Shown: in pieces, positions 47,330 to 55,488 of the stretch
Layout of the letters: each line of letters begins with the position of its first letter
Position numbering within the stretch: position 1 is the first letter of the stretch
Source of the DNA: Nostoc sp. LEGE 12450
GTDB taxonomy: Bacteria; Cyanobacteriota; Cyanobacteriia; Cyanobacteriales; Nostocaceae
DNA length: 64,000 nt
NCBI RefSeq assembly: GCF_015206895.1
Contig: NZ_JADEXU010000001.1
Span: 48,258-112,257 of the forward strand
Direction of reading: 5' to 3'
Notes under the pieces: model-generated
The model's database searches: none
Told to the model about the DNA's origin: nothing
Seen by the model: only the letters and a program-made list of their open reading frames with translations
Program-made: the position numbers and the translations under genes

Positions 47330-47620
47330 CAAAGACTCGTCCGCGAGTGTCAAAGGCTCGTCCACGAGTATCAAAGACTCATTCACGAGTATCAAAGACT
47401 CATCCGCGAGTATCAAAGGCTCGTCCGCGAGTATCAAAGGCTCGTCCGCGAGTATCAAAGGCTCGTCCGCGAGTATCAAAGGCTCGTCCGCGAGTATCAA
47501 AGACTCATTCACGAGTATCAAAGGCTCATCCACGAGTATCAAAGACTCATCGGCGAGTATCAAAGACTCATTAACGGAGTTCCGAGCCTCATTAATAAGT
47601 ATCAAAGACTCGTTGACAAG
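47330..47620. repeat. 21-bp minisatellite, unit GACTCGTCCGCGAGTATCAAA
   Basis: About a dozen tandem 21-bp units, the centre four nearly identical. Each has a small internal palindrome (CTCG-TCCG-CGAG). Near 47574 it contains TTAACGGAGTTCCGAG, the unit of the other array at 43971-44173. Both strands stay open (RVSKARP heptads one way, ADEPLIL the other); I take neither as a gene. The rest of the 47302-47972 gap is AT-rich and empty. Confidence 0.9.
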
Positions 47621-47972
47621 CCAATCTGAACTATTGGCAATGATAAATTCTTTTTATATTCAGTAAAAATTATTAGTACCCGTGTAGTATTACACAAAAT
47701 AGTAAATTGCTTTGATATTTTGCAGCATTCTTAATTAGCACCTATCTTCGCCTGGAACTCGAATTTACTTTCTCATAGCCAATAATCCACTCAATGTAGA
47801 CTAAAACCCAAGTATGGAAAGAATTTAGCCCTCTTAAGAGGACTTTCGCTATCAGCCAGAGGTTTTTAAGCTGTGGCGGTTGTTGGGATTAGTGCAAAAT
47901 ATTAGTGGTTGCGAAATTGTCCAGCGAATCAGGGGCATTACATATAACTTTCGTTAACAGGTGAACCTCAGT

Positions 47973-50822
47973 ATGGCAAACACGCCTCAACGTTTCCTTA
48001 AAAAAATCCGAGAAGCGAAAGAGAAACAGCTTAAAGAATTAGATTTAAGCAATGATTGGCGTAATGATTGGTTTACTGATAAGGAAAAATTAACAGAAAT
48101 TCCTACTGAGGTGTTTGAACTGGAATGGTTGGAGGTTTTAAATTTAAGCCACAACCAATTAACGACACTGCCAGAAGCGATCGCCCGCCTGCAAAAACTC
48201 ACTTCTCTCTCTTTAAGCGGCAACCAATTAACGGCGCTGCCAGAAGTGATCGCCCGCCTGCAACAACTCACTTTTCTAGATTTAAGCTTCAATCAATTAA
48301 GGACGTTGCCAGAAGCGCTTACCCACCTGCAACAACTCACTTCCCTGGATTTATGGGGCAACAAATTAACGACGTTGCCAGAAGCGCTCGCTCGCCTGCA
48401 AAAACTCACTTTTCTGGATTTAAGGTACAACCAATTAAGGACGCTGCCAGAAGTGATCGCCCGCCTGCAACAACTCACTTCCCTGGATTTAAGCGCCAAC
48501 CAATTAACGACGCTGCCAGAAGCGCTCGCCCGCGTGCAACAACTCACTTCTCTGGGTTTAAGCCGCAACCAATTAAGGACGCTGCCAGAAGTGATCGCCC
48601 GCCTGGAACAACTCACTTCTCTGGATTTAAGCGCCAACCAATTAACGATGCTGCCAGAAGCGATTGCCCGCGTGCAAAAACTCACTTCCCTGGATTTAAG
48701 CACCAACCAATTAACGATGCTGCCAGAAGCGATTGCCCACCTGCAACAACTCACTTCCCTCTCTTTAAGCAACAACCAATTAACGATGCTGCCAGAAGCA
48801 ATCGCCCGCCTGGAACAACTCACTTTCCTAAATTTAAGGGACAACCCCATCGAAAAGCCGCCGCCAGAAATTGTTGCAAAAGGTATTAAGGCGATTAGGA
48901 ATTATTTTCGACAACTGCAAGCAGAAGGCACAGATTATATATGTGAAGCAAAGTTACTCATTATCGGCGAAGGCGGAGCAGGGAAAACAACACTGGCGAA
49001 AAAGATTGAAGATCCAAGTTATCAACTCCGAAAGGAAGAATCTACCAAGGGAATTGAGGTTATCCAGTGGCGTTTTTCAATGGAAAATGGGCGAGAATTT
49101 CGAGTCAACATCTGGGACTTTGGGGGACAAGAGATTTACCATGCTACTCACCAGTTTTTCCTTACCAACCGTTCACTCTATGCCCTAGTAGCAGATAATC
49201 GCAAGGAAGATACCAATTTCCACTATTGGCTGAATGTGGTGGAACTGTTCAGCGACAACAGTCCGCTACTGATCATCAAAAATGAGAAGCTAAAACATCC
49301 TTGGGAGATTAATGAACCCCAGTTGCGGGAGCAGTTTGCTAATTTGAAGGAGATTTTACCAACCAACCTTGCTAACAACCGAGGTTTAGAACAAATTTTA
49401 CAAAAAATCAAGCATTACGTTCAAAACCTCCCCCATATTGGCAGTCCGCTCCCAAAAACCTGGGTTAGAGTCCGGGAAGCTTTAGAGAGTGACAAACGCA
49501 ATTACATCGGCTTGGATGAATATCTGAATATCTGCCAAAAAAATGGGTTCACGGAAAGAAATGACAAGTTGCAGTTGAGCAGCTATCTGCACGATTTGGG
49601 AGTATGCTTGCACTTCCAGCAAGACCCACTTTTGAACAAGACTGTCATCCTCAAACCCAAGTGGGGAACTGATGCAGTCTACAAAGTGCTGGATAATGAA
49701 GAAGTGATTCACAAGCTGGGCAATTTCACCCGATCTGATTTGGCAAACATCTGGTGTGAAGACGAATACGCCACTATGCATGATGAACTTTTACGCCTGA
49801 TGATCAACTTCAAGCTGTGCTACGAAATTCCTAGAAGCCAAGGAAGGTATATTGCTCCACAACTGCTATCTCCCGATCAACCCTCCTATCAATGGAATGA
49901 AACCAATAACCTGATACTGCGTTACACTTACGAGTTCATGCCCAAGGGCATCATCACCCAGTTAATTGTCCTCATGCATGAGTTGATTAATGAACAAGAA
50001 TGTATCTGGAAAAGTGGTCTTGTTCTGAGCAAAGACGAAACCAAGGCAGAGGTGATTGAATATTACGGCAAACGGGAGATTAAAATTCGAGTCTCAGGTC
50101 GTCACAAAAGAGATTTGATGACCATAGTTACACATGAACTCGATAAAATTCATGATTCCTACAAGCGACTAAAGTACAACAAGTTAATTCCCTGTAATTG
50201 TGTTACTTGCAAAGATAGCCAAGAGCCACATTTTTATAAGCTTGAAAATTTAAGAAATCGCCTTGCTAAACAAAAATATGATGTTGAATGTGATATTAGC
50301 TATGAAAAAGCGAATGTTTTGAGTTTAATTGATGATGTGATAGATAGGGATAAAAAGAGGTTGCTTGTAGAGCAGTTAGGGGTTGAAGTTTTCATCAGCT
50401 ATAGTCATCAAGATCAGGAATGGCTTACCAAACTTCAGAAACACCTCAAACCAATAATTCGCAACCAAAATCTGCTTGTGTGGGACGATACCAAAATCCA
50501 AGCTGGTGCTGAGTGGAGTAAAGAAATTGAAAATGCTTTAGCAGCAGCAAAAGTAGCAGTATTGTTGGTTAGCCCTAACTTTCTAGCATCAGACTTTATT
50601 CACGAGAATGAGTTACCCCCATTATTGAATGCGGCACAAGCTAAAGGACTCACGATTATTTGGATACCGTTAAGTTTTAGCAGCTATGAAGAAACAGAAA
50701 TTGAAAAGTATCAATCAGCGCACCCTCCCAATCAACCTTTAGACAGCCTGAACCCAGCACAAGAGAATAAAGCTTGGGTGGATATCTGTAAGAAGATCAA
50801 AGCAGCAGCAATCTCTCAGTAA
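47973..50822 (+). CDS. LRR-Roc-COR-TIR (Roco family) protein
   Basis: 949 aa from ATG 47973, with AGGTGA about 10 nt upstream. Eleven leucine-rich repeats of 23 residues (about 50-300; LTSLDLSANQLTTLPE type) precede a Roc GTPase with P-loop GEGGAGKTT near 331 and switch motif WDFGGQE near 379. The COR dimerisation region spans about 510-740. A C-terminal TIR_2 domain starts VEVFISYSHQDQEW near 804 and keeps the candidate catalytic Glu in HENELPPLL. This is an intracellular NTP-switch sensor joined to a TIR that may degrade NAD+ or act as an adaptor. No partner gene is adjacent on the same strand. Domain calls are firm; a defence or cell-death role is inferred. Confidence 0.9.
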   Translation: MANTPQRFLKKIREAKEKQLKELDLSNDWRNDWFTDKEKLTEIPTEVFELEWLEVLNLSHNQLTTLPEAIARLQKLTSLSLSGNQLTALPEVIARLQQLTFLDLSFNQLRTLPEALTHLQQLTSLDLWGNKLTTLPEALARLQKLTFLDLRYNQLRTLPEVIARLQQLTSLDLSANQLTTLPEALARVQQLTSLGLSRNQLRTLPEVIARLEQLTSLDLSANQLTMLPEAIARVQKLTSLDLSTNQLTMLPEAIAHLQQLTSLSLSNNQLTMLPEAIARLEQLTFLNLRDNPIEKPPPEIVAKGIKAIRNYFRQLQAEGTDYICEAKLLIIGEGGAGKTTLAKKIEDPSYQLRKEESTKGIEVIQWRFSMENGREFRVNIWDFGGQEIYHATHQFFLTNRSLYALVADNRKEDTNFHYWLNVVELFSDNSPLLIIKNEKLKHPWEINEPQLREQFANLKEILPTNLANNRGLEQILQKIKHYVQNLPHIGSPLPKTWVRVREALESDKRNYIGLDEYLNICQKNGFTERNDKLQLSSYLHDLGVCLHFQQDPLLNKTVILKPKWGTDAVYKVLDNEEVIHKLGNFTRSDLANIWCEDEYATMHDELLRLMINFKLCYEIPRSQGRYIAPQLLSPDQPSYQWNETNNLILRYTYEFMPKGIITQLIVLMHELINEQECIWKSGLVLSKDETKAEVIEYYGKREIKIRVSGRHKRDLMTIVTHELDKIHDSYKRLKYNKLIPCNCVTCKDSQEPHFYKLENLRNRLAKQKYDVECDISYEKANVLSLIDDVIDRDKKRLLVEQLGVEVFISYSHQDQEWLTKLQKHLKPIIRNQNLLVWDDTKIQAGAEWSKEIENALAAAKVAVLLVSPNFLASDFIHENELPPLLNAAQAKGLTIIWIPLSFSSYEETEIEKYQSAHPPNQPLDSLNPAQENKAWVDICKKIKAAAISQ
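48130..48850 (+). repeat. 69-bp coding repeats (LRR array)
   Basis: Ten to eleven 69-bp units encode the 23-residue LRRs. Several share long identical blocks such as GCGATCGCCCGCCTGCAA, so copy number could change by unequal recombination in frame. Confidence 0.85.
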
Positions 50823-50962
50823 AAGATAGAAAAGGTTTTCTCTCGGTAGTGATGTGTGAAAACGGTGTCTTTGCTCTTAGATGCAAGGTTTGTCTTGATT
50901 AAGGATGCTGAAAGCAAAGTTTTTGGGTGTGCAAGCGATCGCACCACTGCAACATATTACTG

Positions 50963-53482
50963 TTATTCACCTTTTTCCTGAAGGAGCGATCGCCAATCTT
51001 CAATCGCCTTCTCCGTCCACAGCCAATTTTTAGCTAATTTATCAACCTGGAAATTTACTGAATCAGAGTTGAGAACCATTTGCCGCAACTTGATTGCTTC
51101 ATTCAGATACTGTGTCTGCTTACCACTAGATTGGCTAAGTGCAGATTTATACAGTCCAAGAGCTAAACCAGCATAAGAAGTTAAAGCATCTTCAGGAACT
51201 GCTGTCTTTGAATCTGTATTTTGTTCTTTGAGAGCTAAATTCAAAGCCTTGAACCAAGAGTCATTGGCTCGATTTAGATTGCCTTCTGCGTAGTAGGCAA
51301 ATCCTAAAGCGTTATTATACAAAAGCGATTCTGGTTTAGCTTTTGCAGCAGTTTCCCAGTAACGGCGGGCATCATCGACGCTATAGTTATTGTCTCCAGT
51401 CCCGATAGACTGCCAAGCTAATCGTCCCTTATAAAAGTTGACAGATGGATCGTCGACTTGCTTATTTGGAACAAGTTTAAGGGCAGTTTCCGCCGCAGCT
51501 AGTGCGCCACGATTGAGTAATTCCTCTACAGCCAACAACCCACCTTGTAAATCTCCCTGGCTCAATTTTTGCGTAGCGCTAGTAGTGACAATTCCAGTGG
51601 TTGCTGTTTCTAAATCAATATTTTGCTGTTTTTGGATAGGTAAAGAATCGGTGGAAATTGCTGGGATGTTTGGCAGAGTTGCCATCTGGGATCGATTTTG
51701 CCACCACCAATTTAAAGCGATCGCAGCTACTAAGGCACTGATTCCCACAATACCCACAATTGGCCACAATTTGCGGCGTTGGGTACGATGTCTTGGTACG
51801 GCTGGTTGCGATGCCTCCGGCGGGCTATGCCTACGCGACAACTCAGAATTTTGCTGGTTTCCTTGAAATTTACCAGTAATTGGAGGTGGCGGTGCCGGGA
51901 TTTCTCCCCACAAATCTTCTTCCAGAGAAGTCATGTCTTCTGAAATCTGGCTTTGCTGAAAATTATTTTCTGGAATTTGTTGATCTGGTTCAGTGGTAGC
52001 TTTTTGGTTATCTAGCTGACGAAACAAATCGGAAACGATCGCAGAATCTTCTTCATAACTTGGGTCATCATACTCAATTTCATCAACGAGATCGCCCCAA
52101 GTATCTTCACCCAGCCAGTCCAACCCAGAAGAGTCACGCGCCAAACCAGCAGGAATCATTTCTTCCATTCCTAAAGGCATATCGCTATCATCTGCGTTGG
52201 CGTAGCCCGTCGTAGACATCGCCGAGTACATCGTAGAAGTTATTCCTAAAGGTGAATTATACTGATCCCGCAAGTCTGGACTTTCGGATACCTCAATTTC
52301 TTCACTGAGAAAACCGTCAGATTCTGGCTGGAGATATAAAATCGGTAATGCCCAGTACATCTGGTGAGAACCATAAGCAGAAATTAATCCTTGGCGTACC
52401 CGACTAACGCACAAATCTACAGGATATCCCTGACTCAAGTTGCGGTAAAACAATTGTGTGAGTGTCAACGCCACTTCATCAGGAATGCGTTCTGACATAG
52501 CCAAAACGCTTCTAATTCCGCGCTTCACGAGACTTTCTGCCAGATTACGTTCACCTGTATCTCCAGAAGGATCGGATGCAGCTGTATACGCCCCCAAGCA
52601 GGAATTAAACACTGCCATTTGAATATTATTGTTGACGAGCAGACCTGCCAGATCGTCTCCACTCAAGATTTCCGTTAAGCCAGTTCTGCGACTAACAAGA
52701 TAAATTTCTCCGCCATTGCCGCCTAAGTTACTATGACCAGAGTAGTGAAGAACTTGGTATCTGCCTTGTTCTAGGGCTTGCGTCAGTTCTTCCCGTCCTG
52801 GTTGGTCTAATACAGTGAGTTCAATTTCTGGGAAACGATTGTTACCTTCAGCAAGTCGTGATGTTTGACGGTGAAGTTCCGCTTGCAGTTTAATCGCTTC
52901 CTGTTTCTGTAAGTCAAGACGGACTTGATCTGAGGGAGAAGCAATTACCATCAATACTTTCACGCCACCTTGTTCTCGTGTTGTGAAAGTATTGCGCGAT
53001 CGCAAAGGAGAACCCCCCAAAATGCCACTTTGGAAGCGAGAAAAAGCCACATAAGGCCCAGTAGCCAGAGGGCGATCGCCTGCGTGCATCACTTCCCAAG
53101 GCAGACGAGCTAACCTAGTATCCTTTAGCCCCAAGCGTAAGCGTAGTACTTGTTGGTGATTCTGGGCAATACCTTGGGCAGTAATCCAACTATCTCTGAG
53201 AGTGCCTTGAAATAAGGCGTTATAAAATTGTTGACCCAACGCCACCAAGTTAACAGAGTTTCTGGCGATATTACTTTCGTGCCCACCAGAGGTAAATGGA
53301 TCTCCCTGCAACACCGATTTCAATGGGTCATTCATCAAATGCCCAGCAGCTATTAACCAATCAGCTACAGGCCAAGTCACCAATTCTTCTGCCAATGGTA
53401 CCCCAGGCGCGACTTGTTCCGTCCGCACCAAGTAGTCATTTTGCCCTACTGGGGTTACGGAAATGTGAAATTCCTGGGTCAC
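50963..53482 (-). CDS. hetF: Heterocyst differentiation CHAT-domain protease HetF
   Basis: 839 aa from GTG 53482, with AGGAG seven nt upstream. HetF is the founding CHAT (caspase-HetF associated with TPRs) protein; with PatA it is needed for heterocyst formation and controls HetR levels. The catalytic pair is visible: H250 in HYSGHSNLGG and C295 in VFNSCLG. A low-complexity linker follows, then one membrane helix near 569-590 (IVGIVGISALVAAIALNWWW) and a C-terminal TPR-like region (about 640-839). Two 27-nt dispersed repeats lie in the linker (52194-52220 and 51810-51836). The divergent nsiR1 array begins 180 bp upstream, as in other heterocyst formers. The identification rests on domain order and on that context. 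Confidence 0.92.
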   Translation of the reverse strand: MTQEFHISVTPVGQNDYLVRTEQVAPGVPLAEELVTWPVADWLIAAGHLMNDPLKSVLQGDPFTSGGHESNIARNSVNLVALGQQFYNALFQGTLRDSWITAQGIAQNHQQVLRLRLGLKDTRLARLPWEVMHAGDRPLATGPYVAFSRFQSGILGGSPLRSRNTFTTREQGGVKVLMVIASPSDQVRLDLQKQEAIKLQAELHRQTSRLAEGNNRFPEIELTVLDQPGREELTQALEQGRYQVLHYSGHSNLGGNGGEIYLVSRRTGLTEILSGDDLAGLLVNNNIQMAVFNSCLGAYTAASDPSGDTGERNLAESLVKRGIRSVLAMSERIPDEVALTLTQLFYRNLSQGYPVDLCVSRVRQGLISAYGSHQMYWALPILYLQPESDGFLSEEIEVSESPDLRDQYNSPLGITSTMYSAMSTTGYANADDSDMPLGMEEMIPAGLARDSSGLDWLGEDTWGDLVDEIEYDDPSYEEDSAIVSDLFRQLDNQKATTEPDQQIPENNFQQSQISEDMTSLEEDLWGEIPAPPPPITGKFQGNQQNSELSRRHSPPEASQPAVPRHRTQRRKLWPIVGIVGISALVAAIALNWWWQNRSQMATLPNIPAISTDSLPIQKQQNIDLETATTGIVTTSATQKLSQGDLQGGLLAVEELLNRGALAAAETALKLVPNKQVDDPSVNFYKGRLAWQSIGTGDNNYSVDDARRYWETAAKAKPESLLYNNALGFAYYAEGNLNRANDSWFKALNLALKEQNTDSKTAVPEDALTSYAGLALGLYKSALSQSSGKQTQYLNEAIKLRQMVLNSDSVNFQVDKLAKNWLWTEKAIEDWRSLLQEKGE
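51810..51836 (+). repeat. 27-nt small dispersed repeat inside hetF
   Basis: Starts GATGCCTCCGGCGGGC, ends GCCTACGC. Same length and ends as the copies at 6920, 52194 and 54457. In hetF it is read on the other strand and adds nine codons just before the membrane helix. Confidence 0.7.
52194..52220 (-). repeat. 27-nt small dispersed repeat inside hetF
   Basis: On the minus strand it starts GATGTCTACGACGGGC. It is read in the same frame as the copy in the pseudo-kinase gene, giving MSTTGYANA, and lies in the linker after the CHAT domain. Confidence 0.7.
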
Positions 53483-53660
53483 AACTTCTCCTGTCCGCCT
53501 CCTAAATCTGGTTTGAAACGTGAAAGTTTCAAGTCGATTTGCTCCCTCTGATAACTTAGATGCATCCCACCCCTGAATGTTTCTGATTCGGTGTTGTTTT
53601 GCATTTTCTGCCTTTACAACTTTATCCGGATCGGATTACTTGGATCTAGAACACTTAATT

Positions 53661-53720
53661 GGTAGATGCACCTTGATCTTCAACTCCCCTAGTTGGCTAA
53701 CACCTACTAGGGGTTTTTTT
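53661..53720 (+). ncRNA. nsiR1: NsiR1 small RNA, copy 1
   Basis: 60-nt unit starting GGTAGATGCACC and ending in a perfect CCCCTAG/CTAGGGG terminator stem plus TTTTTTT. TCCGGA lies at 53625, 36 nt before the unit start, matching the DIF-type promoter box of heterocyst-specific transcripts. It is nearest to hetF and opposite in strand, so it would be antisense to a long hetF leader. The RNA start is placed by comparison between copies, not measured. Confidence 0.85.
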
Positions 53721-53800
53721 CAATTTTGGCAAACAACAGCAACTTTTAACGCAGATATTCTTTACCAAAAAATAGTGCTTAATCCTAGAATACTTGATTA

Positions 53801-53860
53801 CTAGATAGATGTCCCTTGATTTTTAACTCCCCTAATTCAGTTAATATCTACTAGAGTTTC
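53801..53860 (+). ncRNA. nsiR1: NsiR1 copy 2 (degenerate)
   Basis: Recognisable by TAGATGTCCCTTGAT and CTCCCCTAATTCAGTTAA, but no TCCGGA lies 36 nt upstream and the terminator stem and T-run are broken. Probably not expressed by itself. Confidence 0.6.
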
Positions 53861-53922
53861 GTAGACACGCCTTTCTAATAAATTTATCCGGAGCATGGTG
53901 GTTAAACCTAGAACACTTAATT

Positions 53923-53982
53923 GGTAGATGCACCCTGATAACTAGCTCCCCTGGTTGGCTAACACCCACTGGGGGTTTTTTT
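53923..53982 (+). ncRNA. nsiR1: NsiR1 small RNA, copy 3
   Basis: GGTAGATGCACCCTGATAAC start, CCCCTGG/CTGGGGG stem, seven T. TCCGGA at 53887, again exactly 36 nt upstream. Confidence 0.85.
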
Positions 53983-54051
53983 ATGAAGGAGTTTAGCAGC
54001 AATCATTTCTGACGCATCAAATTTTTAAGGCAATGCACTGGTTATTTAATT

Positions 54052-54111
54052 GATAGATGCACCCTGATAACTAGCTCCCCTAGTTCGCTAACACCCATTG
54101 AGGATTTTCTC
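54052..54111 (+). ncRNA. nsiR1: NsiR1 copy 4 (degenerate promoter and terminator)
   Basis: The RNA body is well kept (GATAGATGCACCCTGATAAC, CTCCCCTAG), but there is no TCCGGA at the expected place and the terminator reads TGAGGATTTTC. Confidence 0.6.
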
Positions 54112-54255
54112 TGGTGAGCGTCAATTTATCCGGTAGATTGCTCTTTAAGAATCTCTTTTAATCCTCATATAGGCTAGCACCCCCTGAATTCGCGTCGGTA
54201 GCCCTATGAGTATCATTTACAGATAAACGAGATTTTGAAAGATTTTAGCTTCACT

Positions 54256-54313
54256 TGAAACCAATATCTGATAACTAACTCCTCTGGTTGGTTAACAACT
54301 TTGAGGTTTTTTT
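54256..54313 (+). ncRNA. nsiR1: NsiR1 copy 5 (degenerate 5' end)
   Basis: The 3' half is conserved (CTGATAACTAACTCC, TTGAGGTTTTTTT), but the GGTAGATGCACC start is lost and no TCCGGA is upstream. Confidence 0.55.
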
Positions 54314-54390
54314 CTGGTGAGCAAACAACAATAACTTCAACCTCTGCTATTTTATCCGGTGGCTACCCATTTACTTTAGAAAAGATAATC

Positions 54391-54450
54391 AATAGATGCA
54401 CCCTGATAACTCACTCCCCTGGTTGGCTAACACCCACTGGGGGTTTTTTT
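54391..54450 (+). ncRNA. nsiR1: NsiR1 small RNA, copy 6
   Basis: AATAGATGCACCCTGATAAC start, CCCCTGG/CTGGGGG stem, seven T. A one-base variant box TCCGGT lies at 54355, 36 nt upstream. A 27-nt dispersed repeat follows at 54457. Confidence 0.8.
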
Positions 54451-54456
54451 CTAGTT

Positions 54457-54483
54457 GCGTAGGCGTAACCCTTCCTAGACATG
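54457..54483 (-). repeat. 27-nt small dispersed repeat within the nsiR1 array
   Basis: On the minus strand, CATGTCTAGGAAGGGT...CCTACGC, a variant of the repeats in hetF and the pseudo-kinase. It sits between copies 6 and 7. Confidence 0.6.
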
Positions 54484-54547
54484 ACCGTCAACCCTGATTT
54501 TTGCCATTTTCCCCGGAAGATACTCGCTGCCCCTAGAAAACATTAAT

Positions 54548-54606
54548 GGTAGATGCACCCTGATAATTAACTCCCCTAGTAGACTAACATCATCTGGGGG
54601 TTTTTT
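54548..54606 (+). ncRNA. nsiR1: NsiR1 small RNA, copy 7
   Basis: GGTAGATGCACCCTGATAAT start, CCCCTAG/CTGGGGG stem, six T. Variant box CCCGGA at 54512, 36 nt upstream. Confidence 0.8.
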
Positions 54607-54675
54607 ATTTTAAAAAATAACTTACCTTTGTCCAAATTATCCGGAGTATGGTGTTTAACCTGAGAACACTTAATT

Positions 54676-54734
54676 GGTAGATGCACCCTGATAACTAACT
54701 CCCCTAGTAGACTAACATCATCTGGGGGTTTTTT
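54676..54734 (+). ncRNA. nsiR1: NsiR1 small RNA, copy 8
   Basis: Canonical body and terminator with six T; TCCGGA at 54640, 36 nt upstream. The body differs from copy 7 by one base. Confidence 0.85.
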
Positions 54735-54804
54735 ATTTAAAAAAATAATTAGCCTTTGTCCAAATTTATCCGGAATATGGTGTTAAACCTAAGAACATTT
54801 AATT

Positions 54805-54863
54805 GGTAGATGCACCCTGATAACTAACTCCCCTGATTGGCTAACGCTCATTGGGGGTTTTTT
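54805..54863 (+). ncRNA. nsiR1: NsiR1 small RNA, copy 9
   Basis: Canonical body, loop GATTGGCTAACGCTCAT variant, six T; TCCGGA at 54769, 36 nt upstream. Confidence 0.85.
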
Positions 54864-54933
54864 ATTTTAAAAAATAACTAGCCTTTATCCAAATTTATCC
54901 GGAATATGGTGTTAAACCTAAGAACATTTAATT

Positions 54934-54992
54934 GGTAGATGCACCCTGATAACTAACTCCCCTGATTGGCTAACGCTCATCGGGGGTTTTTT
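54934..54992 (+). ncRNA. nsiR1: NsiR1 small RNA, copy 10
   Basis: Nearly identical to copy 9, with a 129-bp period between them; TCCGGA at 54898, 36 nt upstream. This is the last copy. Confidence 0.85.
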
Positions 54993-55488
54993 GTGTAGAC
55001 ACGTAGCGGCTTGTCTTAGACATCGCCCTAGCATTTTCTGCTGGTGTAACTAGAATGCACTACCACTCTTGTTGTTACTGCTCCTAGGATAGAGCATAAC
55101 TTGCTCACTCAATTCCTGAATCCCTTTCTTTTTATTGTGAGCTAGAGATGCCACATCAAAATGATTGCTATGATATTTAATCATATTCTTAATTTTTTTT
55201 CTATATTTTGGCGTTTAATTATTTGTCTGCCAGCAATCACTGCTTTCAGCTTCCGAGTCAGAGTTTCCTTGGTAACTACATGTTGTGTATCTTTCTTGTT
55301 TGTATGTTCAACCTGGGAATGTAGTACTGAAGGCTCTTCTTCCCAAAAAACATAGAAGCAAGGATGCAGGAAAGGATACTGGATAGGGGTTTCAGCTTTA
55401 AGTTGACACTAATAACCAGCTATATGGTAATATTTCATAGCATTTAGATACTAAAAAACTTTGCTTAGAATCAAAGAGTCCCCAACCC
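54993..55488. other. Intergenic region after the nsiR1 array
   Basis: 496 bp. It begins with a dispersed repeat (GTAGACACGTAGCGGCTTGTC, 54995-55024). An open frame at 55161-55355 would give a 64-aa hydrophobic peptide, but has no ribosome site or family resemblance. It must contain the promoter of the thioredoxin-like gene. Confidence 0.35.

Noticed and set aside
47347..47574. Repeat-encoded peptides RVSKARP (plus) and ADEPLIL (minus)
   Set aside because: A 21-bp period keeps every frame open. No ribosome site or terminator supports either strand.
43970..47620. The two 21-bp arrays as CRISPR
   Set aside because: Units are contiguous without unique spacers, and there are no cas genes.
48125..48889. 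Long open frames on both strands across the LRR array
   Set aside because: They are produced by the 69-bp period of the LRR-coding repeats, which keeps all frames open; they have no domain match and are shadows of the Roco gene.
53656..54992. The 54-kb array as CRISPR or simple satellite
   Set aside because: Units include promoter-like and terminator-like parts at fixed spacing and vary in the body; position beside hetF matches nsiR1.
55161..55355. 64-codon hydrophobic ORF after the nsiR1 array
   Set aside because: No ribosome site or homology signal; hydrophobicity follows from AT-richness. Kept only as a note in the intergenic entry.
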